Origin: Sphingomonas sp. Leaf9
GTDB lineage: Bacteria; Pseudomonadota; Alphaproteobacteria; Sphingomonadales; Sphingomonadaceae
Direction: 5' to 3'
Assembly (NCBI RefSeq): GCF_001421355.1
Contig: NZ_LMKC01000001.1
Span: 1 to 64,000 of the forward strand
DNA length: 64,000 nucleotides
Shown here: positions 1 through 10,283 of the stretch, piece by piece
How the letters are laid out: each line of letters starts with the position of its first letter
Numbering within the stretch: the first letter of the stretch is position 1
Made by a program: the position numbers and the translations under genes
Notes under the pieces: model-generated
What the model saw: the letters and a program-made list of their open reading frames with translations, nothing else
Databases searched by the model: none
Told to the model about the DNA's origin: nothing

Positions 1-375
1 GACGCCTAACCCATCGCCGCCGCAAAAACCTCCGTTCGTGCTGAGTAGGGGCTGAGCTTGTCGAAGGCCCGTATCGAAGCACCTGTGGCCCGGTCCTTCG
101 ATAAGGAAACCGGCGTCGCTTCGCGACAAGGAAACCGGCGTCGCTTCGCTACCCCTCTTAGGAAGGGCGCTTGCTTCGCCTGCGTTTCGCTGTCTCGGTA
201 GAAGCGAGTAACTCGCCCCGTCCGGTGAACAGCCCTCTACGGGGGGTCGGCTTTGCTGTCAACAAAGTTTCGCAAAAAAGTTCCACAAATGTCATCCCGC
301 TTGCGATTTCCCCCGTCGATGCCCGGCGGGAGCCGGAACACGACACCCTTCGACATCGCGTTCCGGCGGACGGCA
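1..375. other. non-coding 5' region of the window
   Basis: No convincing gene is visible. Open frames here are short and low-complexity, and those on the plus strand run antisense into the neighbouring ATPase gene. Bases 50-100 look like a dispersed sphingomonad repeat (GAGCTTGTCGAAGGCCC near 54-70, followed by CCTTCGATAAGG near 94-105). A short perfect tandem repeat follows at 103-149. The rest, to the ATPase stop codon at 376, shows nothing recognisable. Confidence 0.6.
103..149. repeat. two tandem copies of a 22-bp direct repeat
   Basis: The 22-base word starting AAGGAAACCGGCGTCGC occurs perfectly at 103-124 and again at 128-149, a period of 25 bp with a 3-base spacer. Two copies are too few for a CRISPR array. 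The repeats look like local slippage duplication inside a degenerate intergenic repeat. Confidence 0.75.
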
Positions 376-2334
376 TCAGAACCCCAGCCGAACGGAAACT
401 CCCGGCTTTGCAGCAACCTCCGCCTTCAGCAACTCGACCAGTTCCGCCGCGCCTGCCGCCGGCGAGTAGCGCAGTTGCCGCGCGACCACAGCGAAATCCC
501 CCGGCGTCAAACCCTCGACCTCCGCCAGCGCCGTAGGAGCCGGCGTGCCGAAGAACCGCAGGAATGCCGCCGCGGATCGTTCGGGGCCAAGCGCCTGTAG
601 ACGCAGCTTGAAGACGAACCGGCGCAGCGTCGCGGGGTCGAGGCCAGCTTCGTGGTTCGTGGCCGCAACCACCGGCAACGGATGCAGGTCCAGCCATGTC
701 AGCAGCTCGTTGACCTGCCCCACCTCCCAACTCGTCCGGGCGGTAGCGCGATCGAACAGCAGCGAATCCGCTTCATCGAACAGCAACACCGCCTCCCGCC
801 GCCGCGCTTCGGCAAAGGCCTCGGCAATCTGCGCCTCCGTTTCGCCCACCCATTTCGACAACAGGTCGGACGCCCGCTTGACCAGCAGGGGCCGGTCAAG
901 CGCCCGTGCCAGATGATGGGCGAACGCCGTCTTCCCGGTGCCGGGCGGCCCGGTCAGCAGGAGCGACACGTCGTTCGCCCCCTTCGACGCCAAGGCAGCG
1001 AACAACCGATCGATCGGCCGATCGGTCTCGAACAGCGTGAGGTCGAACGCCGTCGGCTCTGGTGGTGGCAAGATGCCGCCACGCATCGCGCGTACCAGCG
1101 CCTCTGCCGCGACAACGCCGCCATCCGCCTCCCCCGCCAGTTTCCCGGCACGTGTCGCGGTTCGCAGCACCGTGGCCGCTTCCGGGGCGATGTTCAGCAA
1201 CGTGTCGAAGGCAGCGCCGGGACTCACCTGTTCTTCGCGCGCGACCCGATCGAGCATCGCCGCCGCAGACGCGCGCGACGGCAGGTCCAGCCGCAAGACG
1301 AAGCTCATCCGGCGCAGGATCGCGCGATCGACGTTGCCGATGGCGTTGGTCGTCCAGATCACCGGCACCCGGTTGGTTTCCAGAAGACGATTGACGAACA
1401 CCTTGCTCCCCTGTCGCCGATCCACCCAGTCGCCTCCCGACGACGGACTGGCATCGCCGATCAGGTCCTCCATTTCGTCGAACAGCAGCACCGCCGGCCC
1501 CCGCCCGCCGAGCAGCCGCTGCGCCAGGGCAAGCGCCGTCACCCGTTCCCAGCGGGTAGGTTCTTCACCATTCTCATCCGCCTCGCCGACGCCGTGGAGT
1601 GTCGCGCCCACGGCATCGACCAGCGTGCGGGCCAGTTCGGTCTTGCCGGTGCCGGGTGGGCCATAGATCAGGATGTTGATCCCTGCCGCCCCGGCGGACA
1701 GCGTACCGCGCAGCAGGCGGACCAGAAAGTCGACCGGCTCGACATGGGCGAACGCTGCCAGATCGAGCATCGCCGTCTGCCGCATGCCGACCAGCGTCTC
1801 GAGCATCGCCTCCTCCGACGGCGGCGCCCGGTCGAGCAAACGCCGCAACGTCCAGCGTATGCCGATATCCGCCTCGCCCTCGCGGTTCGTGGTGAAGGAT
1901 GCCAGTCCGAGCCGGGTGATCGCACTGCGCCGCGCGGCACGCTCGGCATCCTCCGGCCCCGCCCCGGCCAGGCTGCCCAGCAGGTGCGGCAGGTCGTGCC
2001 CATGCAGGCTCAGCAACCGCGCAAGGCTGCCCACGCGCGGCAGGCGGTCGCACGCGACCATGAGCCGCAGCAACGCGGCATCGACCGGCGACAAGGCAAG
2101 CGACCGCGCGAACATCTCGGCCAGCGCCAACGCCTCCGTCCGCACCGGTGCGCCACGCGGCGCGGAAAGCGCCGTCACCAGCACGTCCCAGTCCAGTTCC
2201 TCTTGCATGTCGGGTGCCAGCCAGGGGGCATGCGGCTGCGCCCATTGCAGCAGCGCCTTGGCAAGCGGTGCCGTGGCGGGCAACGCGCCCGCCGTCCGGA
2301 GCATCATGCCCCGGACGATATCCAATTCGTCCAT
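376..2334 (-). CDS. tandem AAA+ ATPase of unknown role (652 aa)
   Basis: This protein has two complete AAA+ modules after a roughly 200-residue helical N-terminal region without a recognised motif. Walker A GPPGTGKT occurs at about residues 225-232 and again at 462-469. Walker B occurs as LLFDEMED near 283 and LLFDEAD near 517. The second module has SKWVGETE (about 493-500), a pore-loop-like segment typical of p97/FtsH-type AAA domains, and both modules have a TTN or ATN sensor-1 segment followed by paired arginines. No protease, membrane or DNA-binding domain is visible. It is probably a hexameric remodelling ATPase, but the substrate is unknown. It stands alone here, and its left neighbour is the non-coding window edge. 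Confidence 0.85.
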   Translation of the reverse strand: MDELDIVRGMMLRTAGALPATAPLAKALLQWAQPHAPWLAPDMQEELDWDVLVTALSAPRGAPVRTEALALAEMFARSLALSPVDAALLRLMVACDRLPRVGSLARLLSLHGHDLPHLLGSLAGAGPEDAERAARRSAITRLGLASFTTNREGEADIGIRWTLRRLLDRAPPSEEAMLETLVGMRQTAMLDLAAFAHVEPVDFLVRLLRGTLSAGAAGINILIYGPPGTGKTELARTLVDAVGATLHGVGEADENGEEPTRWERVTALALAQRLLGGRGPAVLLFDEMEDLIGDASPSSGGDWVDRRQGSKVFVNRLLETNRVPVIWTTNAIGNVDRAILRRMSFVLRLDLPSRASAAAMLDRVAREEQVSPGAAFDTLLNIAPEAATVLRTATRAGKLAGEADGGVVAAEALVRAMRGGILPPPEPTAFDLTLFETDRPIDRLFAALASKGANDVSLLLTGPPGTGKTAFAHHLARALDRPLLVKRASDLLSKWVGETEAQIAEAFAEARRREAVLLFDEADSLLFDRATARTSWEVGQVNELLTWLDLHPLPVVAATNHEAGLDPATLRRFVFKLRLQALGPERSAAAFLRFFGTPAPTALAEVEGLTPGDFAVVARQLRYSPAAGAAELVELLKAEVAAKPGVSVRLGF

Positions 2335-2661
2335 GTCGGTTCCACGCGTCTATCGCCCCCGCGCGCAACGCAGCGCAGCGACGGCATTCCTTTAGAAGAA
2401 GGTTAGATGCGGCGGGGGCGGATGCCGGCCCGCCGCAGACGTCGTGGGACGTTTACGCGAAAGGCCGGAGACCGCCGACCCGTGCACCGCGATGGGCGGC
2501 AAGGTCGAACAAGGTACGTCTCCGTAACGCCCGCATTCCGCTGCGGACGGCGTGGCCGATAGCATGACGTCGTTGCGCTCGCAATCCGGTGGTCGGCGCG
2601 ATCCCCTTGTTGGCTGTCGGCATGTGTGATGTACTGCCAACACACATTGTCGGGGGATGAT
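2335..2661. promoter_or_regulatory. divergent intergenic region
   Basis: This 327-bp stretch separates the ATPase and S9 peptidase genes, which are transcribed away from each other, so it should hold both promoters. A 7-bp inverted repeat, TGTTGGC at 2608-2614 and GCCAACA at 2636-2642, lies 20-54 bp before the peptidase start and could be an operator or a chance hairpin. No clear -35/-10 pair was found. Confidence 0.35.
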
Positions 2662-4671
2662 ATGCGCAAGGTAGCATTCTGGGGTGCATTGGCTGGCATC
2701 GCGGTTGCGGGACTGGCGGGGGCGACCCACGCGGCGGCACCGGGGGCGGGCGTTCCGGTGATCGAACGGACCAAGCTGTTCGGCAATCCGGTGCGCACCG
2801 CCGGGCAATTGTCGCCCGATGGCAAATGGCTGGCCTTCATCGCCCCGCGCGATGGGGTGCAGAACCTCTGGGTCGCGCCGGTCGATCGCCCGGCCGACGC
2901 CCGCGCGCTGACCGCCGAGACGAAGCGGCCGATCCGCTCCTATTTCTGGGCGCCGGATTCGCGACAGATCCTGTTCGTCAACGACAAGGGCGGCGACGAG
3001 AATTTCCTGCTCTATGGCGTCGATCTGACGACCGGCCAGCAAAAGGCGCTGACCCCGTTCGAAAAGACCACGATACAGGTGATCGGCATGTCCGATACGA
3101 TCAAGGACCGCATCCTGATCGGCGTGAACAATCGCGACCCGCGCTGGCACGACGTGCAGGAGCTGAACCTGACCACCGGAAAGCTGACCCCGGTGTTCCA
3201 GAATGACGGCTATGCCGACTTCGTGACCGACGACCAGTTGCGCGTGCGCATCGTCGCCAAACCGCGCCCCGACAGCGGCATCGATTATTACCGCGTGGTC
3301 GACAACAAGGTGGAGGCGACCCCGTTCACGCGCGTCGATTATGAGGATGCATCCTCGACTAGCCCGCTCGGATTCACGGTCGATGGCAAGACGCTGTACT
3401 GGACCGACGCGCGTGGACGCGACACGCGGGCGTTGCTGGCGCAGGACATGGCGACCGGCAAGTTCAGTACCATCGGCTCCGGCGATCGTGCCGATGTCGG
3501 CGGCGGGCTGACCAATCCGACGACCGGCGTGATCGAAGCCTATTCGGTCTATTTCCACCGCAACGAATATGTCTCGGTCGGCGATGCGGTGAAGGCGGAC
3601 CTCGCCTTCCTGAAGGCGCAGGACAAGGGCGAATTCTACATCGGCAGCCGCACCAATGCCGATGACAAGTGGCTGGTCACCTTCGATCCGGTCAGCGCAC
3701 CATCGTCCACCTGGCTGTACGACCGGCGCGCACGCAAGCTGACACAGCTTTACACCCCCCGCCCCGATCTGGTCGGTGCGCCGCTGGTAGGGATGGAGGC
3801 GGTCGACATTCCAACCCGCGACGGGCTGTCGATGGTCAGCTATCTCACCCGTCCGAAGGGCGCGACCGCCGCGACGCCGATGGTCCTGCTCGTCCATGGC
3901 GGCCCATGGGCGCGCGACACCTATGGCTTCAACGCCTATCACCAATGGCTCGCCAATCGCGGCTATGCGGTGCTGTCGGTCAATTATCGCAGCTCGACCG
4001 GCTTCGGGAAGAAATTCGTGCAAGCGGGCGACAAGCAATGGGGCCGCAAGATGCACGACGACCTGCTCGATGCGGTCGATTGGGCGGTAAAGCGCGGCGT
4101 CACGACCCGGAACAAGGTGGCGATCATGGGCGGCTCCTATGGCGGCTATGCGACGCTTGCCGGGCTGACGATGACGCCGGATGCCTTTGCCTGCGGCGTC
4201 GATATCGTCGGGCCGTCGAACCTGTTCACCCTGCTCAAGACCATTCCGCCCTATTGGGAAGCCGGCAAGCAGCAAATGTATCGCCGGATGGGCGATCCGG
4301 GCACGCCGGAGGGACAGGCGCTGCTGAAGGAACGCAGCCCCCTCACCTATGCCGATGCGATAAAACGCCCGCTGCTGATCGGACAGGGCGCCAACGATCC
4401 GCGCGTCAACGTGGCGGAAAGCGACCAGATCGTCGCGGCAATGCAGGCAAGGAAAATCCCCGTCACCTATGTCGTCTTCCCCGATGAAGGGCACGGGTTC
4501 GCGCGCCCGGCGAACAACATCGCGTTCAATGCCGTGACCGAGAATTTCCTTGCGAAGTGCCTGGGCGGCCGGGCCGAACCGATCGGCGGTGCGCTCGCCG
4601 CGTCGACCGCGCAGGTGAAGGCCGGCAGCATCGAAGGCGTTCCCGCCGCCACCGGGACCAAGGGCAACTGA
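2662..4671 (+). CDS. secreted S9 family peptidase (prolyl oligopeptidase class, 669 aa)
   Basis: A serine peptidase expected to cleave short peptides in the periplasm. The N-terminus is a signal peptide (MRKVAFWGALAGIAVAGLAG, cut after THA). An N-terminal beta-propeller with PD40-like repeats (SPDGKWLAF, APDSRQILF) is followed by a C-terminal alpha/beta hydrolase. The triad is visible: Ser about 492 in GGSYGGYA, Asp about 579 in GANDPRVN and His about 611 in DEGHGF. The start at 2662 is preferred over an in-frame ATG at 2626 because it begins the signal peptide and follows GGGGGA. The last 35 residues beyond the hydrolase fold are Ala/Gly-rich. Dipeptidyl or acylaminoacyl specificity cannot be told from sequence. 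Confidence 0.93.
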   Translation: MRKVAFWGALAGIAVAGLAGATHAAAPGAGVPVIERTKLFGNPVRTAGQLSPDGKWLAFIAPRDGVQNLWVAPVDRPADARALTAETKRPIRSYFWAPDSRQILFVNDKGGDENFLLYGVDLTTGQQKALTPFEKTTIQVIGMSDTIKDRILIGVNNRDPRWHDVQELNLTTGKLTPVFQNDGYADFVTDDQLRVRIVAKPRPDSGIDYYRVVDNKVEATPFTRVDYEDASSTSPLGFTVDGKTLYWTDARGRDTRALLAQDMATGKFSTIGSGDRADVGGGLTNPTTGVIEAYSVYFHRNEYVSVGDAVKADLAFLKAQDKGEFYIGSRTNADDKWLVTFDPVSAPSSTWLYDRRARKLTQLYTPRPDLVGAPLVGMEAVDIPTRDGLSMVSYLTRPKGATAATPMVLLVHGGPWARDTYGFNAYHQWLANRGYAVLSVNYRSSTGFGKKFVQAGDKQWGRKMHDDLLDAVDWAVKRGVTTRNKVAIMGGSYGGYATLAGLTMTPDAFACGVDIVGPSNLFTLLKTIPPYWEAGKQQMYRRMGDPGTPEGQALLKERSPLTYADAIKRPLLIGQGANDPRVNVAESDQIVAAMQARKIPVTYVVFPDEGHGFARPANNIAFNAVTENFLAKCLGGRAEPIGGALAASTAQVKAGSIEGVPAATGTKGN

Positions 4672-4867
4672 CGCTCCCCGATACGCCGCCGCGCCCCGGC
4701 GTGGCGGCGTCCGGATCGGCACCCGTCCGGCGACGGTAGCCGCCACTATATGCCAGCACTATGCGATTGCCGGGAATCGCTCTCGAATTGCTACGCCCCC
4801 TGCGCCTAATCGCGCACCCCGTAAGGCTTCGTCGTGTGACGGATGCCGCGCCATAGGGGTAGCAACC

Positions 4868-5725
4868 ATGAAGTTCCGTCCTGCCGCCATCGCCGTCGTG
4901 CTGGCAGCATTCCCGGTCGCCGCGCATGCGCAGACCGCACCCGAGCCGACCGACCCGCCAGCCGCCGTGACCATCAGCGGGTCGGCCGCGATCGCCTCCG
5001 ACTATCGCTTTCGCGGCGTGTCGCAGTCGGACCAGGAAATGGCGGTGCAGGGCGGGATCACCATCGCCCATGACAGCGGCGCCTATATCGGCACCTGGGC
5101 GTCGAACCTGGCCGGATGGGGCACGTTTGGCGGCGCGAACATGGAACTGGACCTGATCGCCGGGTACAAGACCGCGATCGCCGATGGCGCGACGCTCGAC
5201 GTCGGCCTCACTTGGTATGTCTATCCCGGCGGCGCGGACAAGACCGACTTCGCCGAACCCTATGCCAAGCTGACCGGCACCGCCGGCCCGGCGACGCTGA
5301 CCGCCGGGGCGGCCTATGCGCCAAAGCAACAGGCGATCGGCAAATGGTATGCGACCGGTGCCGATGCGGCCAACGGCGTCTATACCCGGCCGGGCGCGAA
5401 GGACGACAATCTGTACCTGTGGGGCGATGCCGCCCTGCCCGTCACCGGCAGCCCGATCACCGCGAAGGCGCATATCGGCCATAGCTGGGGTCAGGATGGG
5501 CTGGGCCCCAACGCCACCGCCGTGTCGCCGACCGGCAGCTACTGGGACTGGTCGCTAGGCGCGGATGCGACCTATCGCAACCTCACCCTGAACGTCAGCT
5601 ATGTCGACACCGACATTTCCAACCGCGACGCCGCCTATCTGCGCCCGAGCTTCAGCCGGGGACAGGACGGTACCGGCAACATCGCCGGCGGGACGGTCGT
5701 CGTCGCGCTGACCGCAGCCTTCTGA
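4868..5725 (+). CDS. TorF-family putative outer-membrane porin (285 aa)
   Basis: The protein has a signal peptide (MKFRPAAIAVVLAAFPVAAHA) and then alternating amphipathic strands ending in a C-terminal Phe, the pattern of an outer-membrane beta-barrel. The segment SDYRFRGVSQSD near the mature N-terminus is the hallmark of the conserved TorF/TIGR02001 family. The stop is 16 bp before the first small membrane gene of the kdp run, so co-transcription with kdp is likely, which suggests a porin that helps K+ reach the inner membrane. That role is inference, since the family is described only as putative porins. A paralogue lies at 40136-40867. Confidence 0.85.
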   Translation: MKFRPAAIAVVLAAFPVAAHAQTAPEPTDPPAAVTISGSAAIASDYRFRGVSQSDQEMAVQGGITIAHDSGAYIGTWASNLAGWGTFGGANMELDLIAGYKTAIADGATLDVGLTWYVYPGGADKTDFAEPYAKLTGTAGPATLTAGAAYAPKQQAIGKWYATGADAANGVYTRPGAKDDNLYLWGDAALPVTGSPITAKAHIGHSWGQDGLGPNATAVSPTGSYWDWSLGADATYRNLTLNVSYVDTDISNRDAAYLRPSFSRGQDGTGNIAGGTVVVALTAAF

Positions 5726-5741
5726 CACAGGGAAGACAGCC

Positions 5742-5825
5742 ATGCAGGATCTGCTCTGGGTCGCCATCATGGTCGGACTGGTCGCGCTAGCGCTCGCCTA
5801 TGTCCGCCTGTGCGACAACGCGTGA
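5742..5825 (+). CDS. 27-aa single-span membrane peptide ahead of kdpF
   Basis: This very small gene encodes MQDLLWVAIMVGLVALALA followed by YVRLCDNA. It has one hydrophobic span (about residues 3-19) and a short polar tail containing Tyr-Val-Arg-x-Cys-Asp. GGGAAGA lies 7 bp before the ATG. It sits 16 bp after the porin stop and 10 bp before kdpF, in the same direction. Small ORFs of this shape with a conserved Cys-(Asp/Glu) tail are, to my recollection, common before kdpF in proteobacteria. A stabilising or regulatory role in the Kdp complex is inference. Confidence 0.7.
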   Translation: MQDLLWVAIMVGLVALALAYVRLCDNA

Positions 5826-5835
5826 GGGGGCGGCA

Positions 5836-5925
5836 ATGACCCTCGACCTCTGGCTCGCCGCGATCACCGCGCTCGGGCTGCTCATCTATCTGGTGGCGGT
5901 ACTGATCCGCCCCGAACGCTTCTGA
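5836..5925 (+). CDS. kdpF: K+-transporting ATPase subunit KdpF (29 aa)
   Basis: A 29-residue single-pass inner-membrane peptide ([20 protein letters not shown], then AVLIRPERF). The length, the hydrophobic span and the Arg-Pro-Glu-Arg-Phe tail match the KdpF family (typical tail RPE+F), which stabilises the KdpFABC complex. GGGGGCGGCA precedes the ATG. It lies 13 bp before kdpA. Confidence 0.92.
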   Translation: MTLDLWLAAITALGLLIYLVAVLIRPERF

Positions 5926-5938
5926 AGGGAGCGGTTTC

Positions 5939-7642
5939 ATGACCATTCAGGGCTGGCTCCTGATCCTTGGCTTTGTCGGCATCCTGCTGGCACTCGCCAA
6001 GCCGATGGGCCTCTGGCTGCACGCACTTTACGAAGGGCGCCGCACCCCGCTCCACCGCCTGCTCGGCCCCGTCGAGCGCGGCTTCTACCGCCTGTCCGGC
6101 ATCGACCCGACCCAAGAACAGGGCTGGCGGCGCTATGCCGTGCACATGCTGGTGTTCAACGCGGTGCTGATGTTCTTCACCTATGCCGTGCTGCGCCTGC
6201 AGGCGGTGCTGCCGGGCAACCCGCAGGGGCTGGCGGCGGTCGGCGAGCATCTGTCGTTCAACACCGCGATCAGCTTCACCACCAACACCAACTGGCAAAG
6301 CTATGGTGGCGAGAGCACCATGTCGAACCTGTCCCAGATGTTGGGGCTGACCATCCATAACTTCCTGTCGGCAGCGACCGGCATCGCGCTTGCCTTTGCC
6401 CTCTTCCGCGGCTTTGCCCGGCGCGAGGCCAAGGCGATCGGCAATTTCTGGGCCGATGTCACCCGCATCACGCTTTACCTGCTGCTGCCGCTGTGCATCG
6501 CGCTGACGATCTTCTACATCGCCAGCGGCGTGCCGCAGACGCTGGCCGGCGTCGTCGATGTCCAGACGCTGGAGGGCGCGCGCCAGTCGATCCTGCTCGG
6601 CCCCGTCGCCAGCCAGGAAGCGATCAAGATGCTCGGCACCAATGGTGGCGGCTTCTTCAACGCCAATTCGGCACATCCGTTCGAAAACCCCACCGCGCTG
6701 ACCAACTTCATCCAGATGCTGTCGATCTTCGTGATCGGGACCGGCCTCACCTGGACCTTCGGCAAGGCGGTCGGCAACCCGCGACAGGGTTGGGCGATCC
6801 TGGCTGCGATGATGATCCTGTTCCTCGCCGGAACGACCGTTGCCTATTGGGCGGAGGCTGCCGGCAATCCGATGCTGCACCAGCTGGGCGTCGCGGGCGG
6901 CAATATGGAGGGGAAGGAAGTCCGCTTCGGCATCGCTGCCTCCTCGCTGTTCACGGTCATCACGACGGCGGCGTCATGCGGCGCGGTCAATGCGATGCAC
7001 GACAGCTATACCGCATTAGGCGGCCTGATCCCGCTGTTCAACATGCAGCTGGGCGAGGTCGTGATCGGCGGCGTGGGTGCCGGCATCTACGGCTTCCTGC
7101 TGTTCGCGATTCTTGCGGTGTTCGTCGCCGGCCTCATGGTCGGGCGCACGCCCGAATATGTCGGCAAGAAGATCGAGGCGCGCGAAGTGAAGCTGGCGGT
7201 GCTGGCCATCGCCGTCCTGCCCCTCGCCATCCTCGGTCTCACCGCCTTGTCATCGGTGCTCGACCAAGGGCTGGCCGGCCCCCTCAACAAGGGGCCGCAC
7301 GGGTTCAGCGAAATCCTCTACGCCTTTACCAGCGCGGTCGCGAACAACGGGTCGGCCTTTGCCGGTCTGACCGCCAACACCCCCTGGTATAACGGGATGC
7401 TGGGCGTTGCGATGTGGCTGGGCCGGTTCTTCGTGATCGTGCCGATGCTGGCGATCGCCGGCAGTCTGGCGGCCAAGAAATACACGCCGGAAAGCTCGGG
7501 CTCGTTCCCGACGACCGGCGGACTGTGGGTGGGGCTGCTGGTCGGCATCATCCTGGTGCTGGGCGGCCTGACCTTCCTGCCGAGCCTCGCGCTCGGTCCC
7601 ATCGCCGATCATCTCGCGATGATCCGCGGTCAATCCTTCTAA
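5939..7642 (+). CDS. kdpA: K+-transporting ATPase subunit KdpA (567 aa)
   Basis: The channel-like potassium-translocating subunit of the KdpFABC P-type ATPase in the inner membrane. The protein is hydrophobic throughout, of normal family length, and has four filter-like segments such as [48 protein letters not shown] and [12 protein letters not shown], as expected of the superfamily of K+ transporters. It begins 13 bp after kdpF with GGGAGCGG upstream and ends 11 bp before the kdpB GTG start. Confidence 0.97.
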   Translation: MTIQGWLLILGFVGILLALAKPMGLWLHALYEGRRTPLHRLLGPVERGFYRLSGIDPTQEQGWRRYAVHMLVFNAVLMFFTYAVLRLQAVLPGNPQGLAAVGEHLSFNTAISFTTNTNWQSYGGESTMSNLSQMLGLTIHNFLSAATGIALAFALFRGFARREAKAIGNFWADVTRITLYLLLPLCIALTIFYIASGVPQTLAGVVDVQTLEGARQSILLGPVASQEAIKMLGTNGGGFFNANSAHPFENPTALTNFIQMLSIFVIGTGLTWTFGKAVGNPRQGWAILAAMMILFLAGTTVAYWAEAAGNPMLHQLGVAGGNMEGKEVRFGIAASSLFTVITTAASCGAVNAMHDSYTALGGLIPLFNMQLGEVVIGGVGAGIYGFLLFAILAVFVAGLMVGRTPEYVGKKIEAREVKLAVLAIAVLPLAILGLTALSSVLDQGLAGPLNKGPHGFSEILYAFTSAVANNGSAFAGLTANTPWYNGMLGVAMWLGRFFVIVPMLAIAGSLAAKKYTPESSGSFPTTGGLWVGLLVGIILVLGGLTFLPSLALGPIADHLAMIRGQSF

Positions 7643-7653
7643 GGGGGCCCATC

Positions 7654-9690
<2,037 letters not shown>

Positions 9691-9701
9691 GGAAGACGGA
9701 C

Positions 9702-10283
9702 ATGAACAAGGATTTTTCCTCCGCGCTGCGGCCGGCCATCGTGATGACGCTGCTGTTCGCCGCGTTGCTCGGCCTTGGCTATCCGCTGGCGATGACCGGG
9801 ATCGGGCAGGCGCTGTTCCCGGCACAGGCGAACGGCAGCCTGGTCCGCGACACGACCGGCCGGGTAATCGGGTCGAGCGTCGTCGGACAGGCGTTCACCA
9901 CCGACCGCTATTTCCAGACGCGCCCCTCGGCCGCCGGCAAGGGCTATGACGGCCTTGCCTCGTCCGGATCGAACCTCGGCCCCACGTCCAAGGCGCTGAT
10001 CGAGCGGGTAACGACCGATGTCGCGAAGCAGCGCGATGCAGGCGTCACCGGCGCCCTGCCCGCCGATCTGGTCACCGCCAGCGGTTCGGGGCTGGACCCC
10101 GACCTGTCGCCAGCCGCCGCACTGGCACAGGCCCCCCGCATCGCCCGCGTGCGCGGCATCGGGGTCGAGGCGGTCCGCGCCCTGATCCAAGGGCGGATCG
10201 ATGACTCGATTCTCGGCGATCCCACCGTCAACGTCCTCGCGCTCAACCAGGCGTTGGACCGCATGGCCCCTGCCCCGCGCTGA
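9702..10283 (+). CDS. kdpC: K+-transporting ATPase subunit KdpC (193 aa)
   Basis: The single-span accessory subunit of KdpFABC. One N-terminal membrane helix (about residues 9-31, ending LGYPLAMTGIGQALFP) is followed by a periplasmic domain with family segments NGSLVRD, GSSVVGQAFT, RPSAAG, SGSNLGPTS and a C-terminal VNVLALNQALD. ATG at 9702 follows GGAAGACGGAC. The stop overlaps the kdpD start (TGATG), implying translational coupling. Confidence 0.96.
   Translation: MNKDFSSALRPAIVMTLLFAALLGLGYPLAMTGIGQALFPAQANGSLVRDTTGRVIGSSVVGQAFTTDRYFQTRPSAAGKGYDGLASSGSNLGPTSKALIERVTTDVAKQRDAGVTGALPADLVTASGSGLDPDLSPAAALAQAPRIARVRGIGVEAVRALIQGRIDDSILGDPTVNVLALNQALDRMAPAPR

Noticed and set aside
103..149. 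CRISPR-like repeat
   Set aside because: Only two copies with a 3-bp spacer and no cas gene; it is a simple tandem duplication.
652..2406. 584-codon frame antisense to the tandem-AAA gene
   Set aside because: Arg/Gln-rich shadow sequence. The AAA motifs are on the other strand.
2392..4746. 784-codon open frame antisense to the S9 peptidase
   Set aside because: It mirrors the peptidase gene in a high-GC genome. The translation is Arg/Gly/His-rich with no domain, while the sense strand has a signal peptide and a catalytic triad.
7414..7653. N-terminal extension of KdpB
   Set aside because: It lies inside kdpA and is non-homologous; the GTG at 7654 has a strong ribosome-binding site and the family N-terminus.
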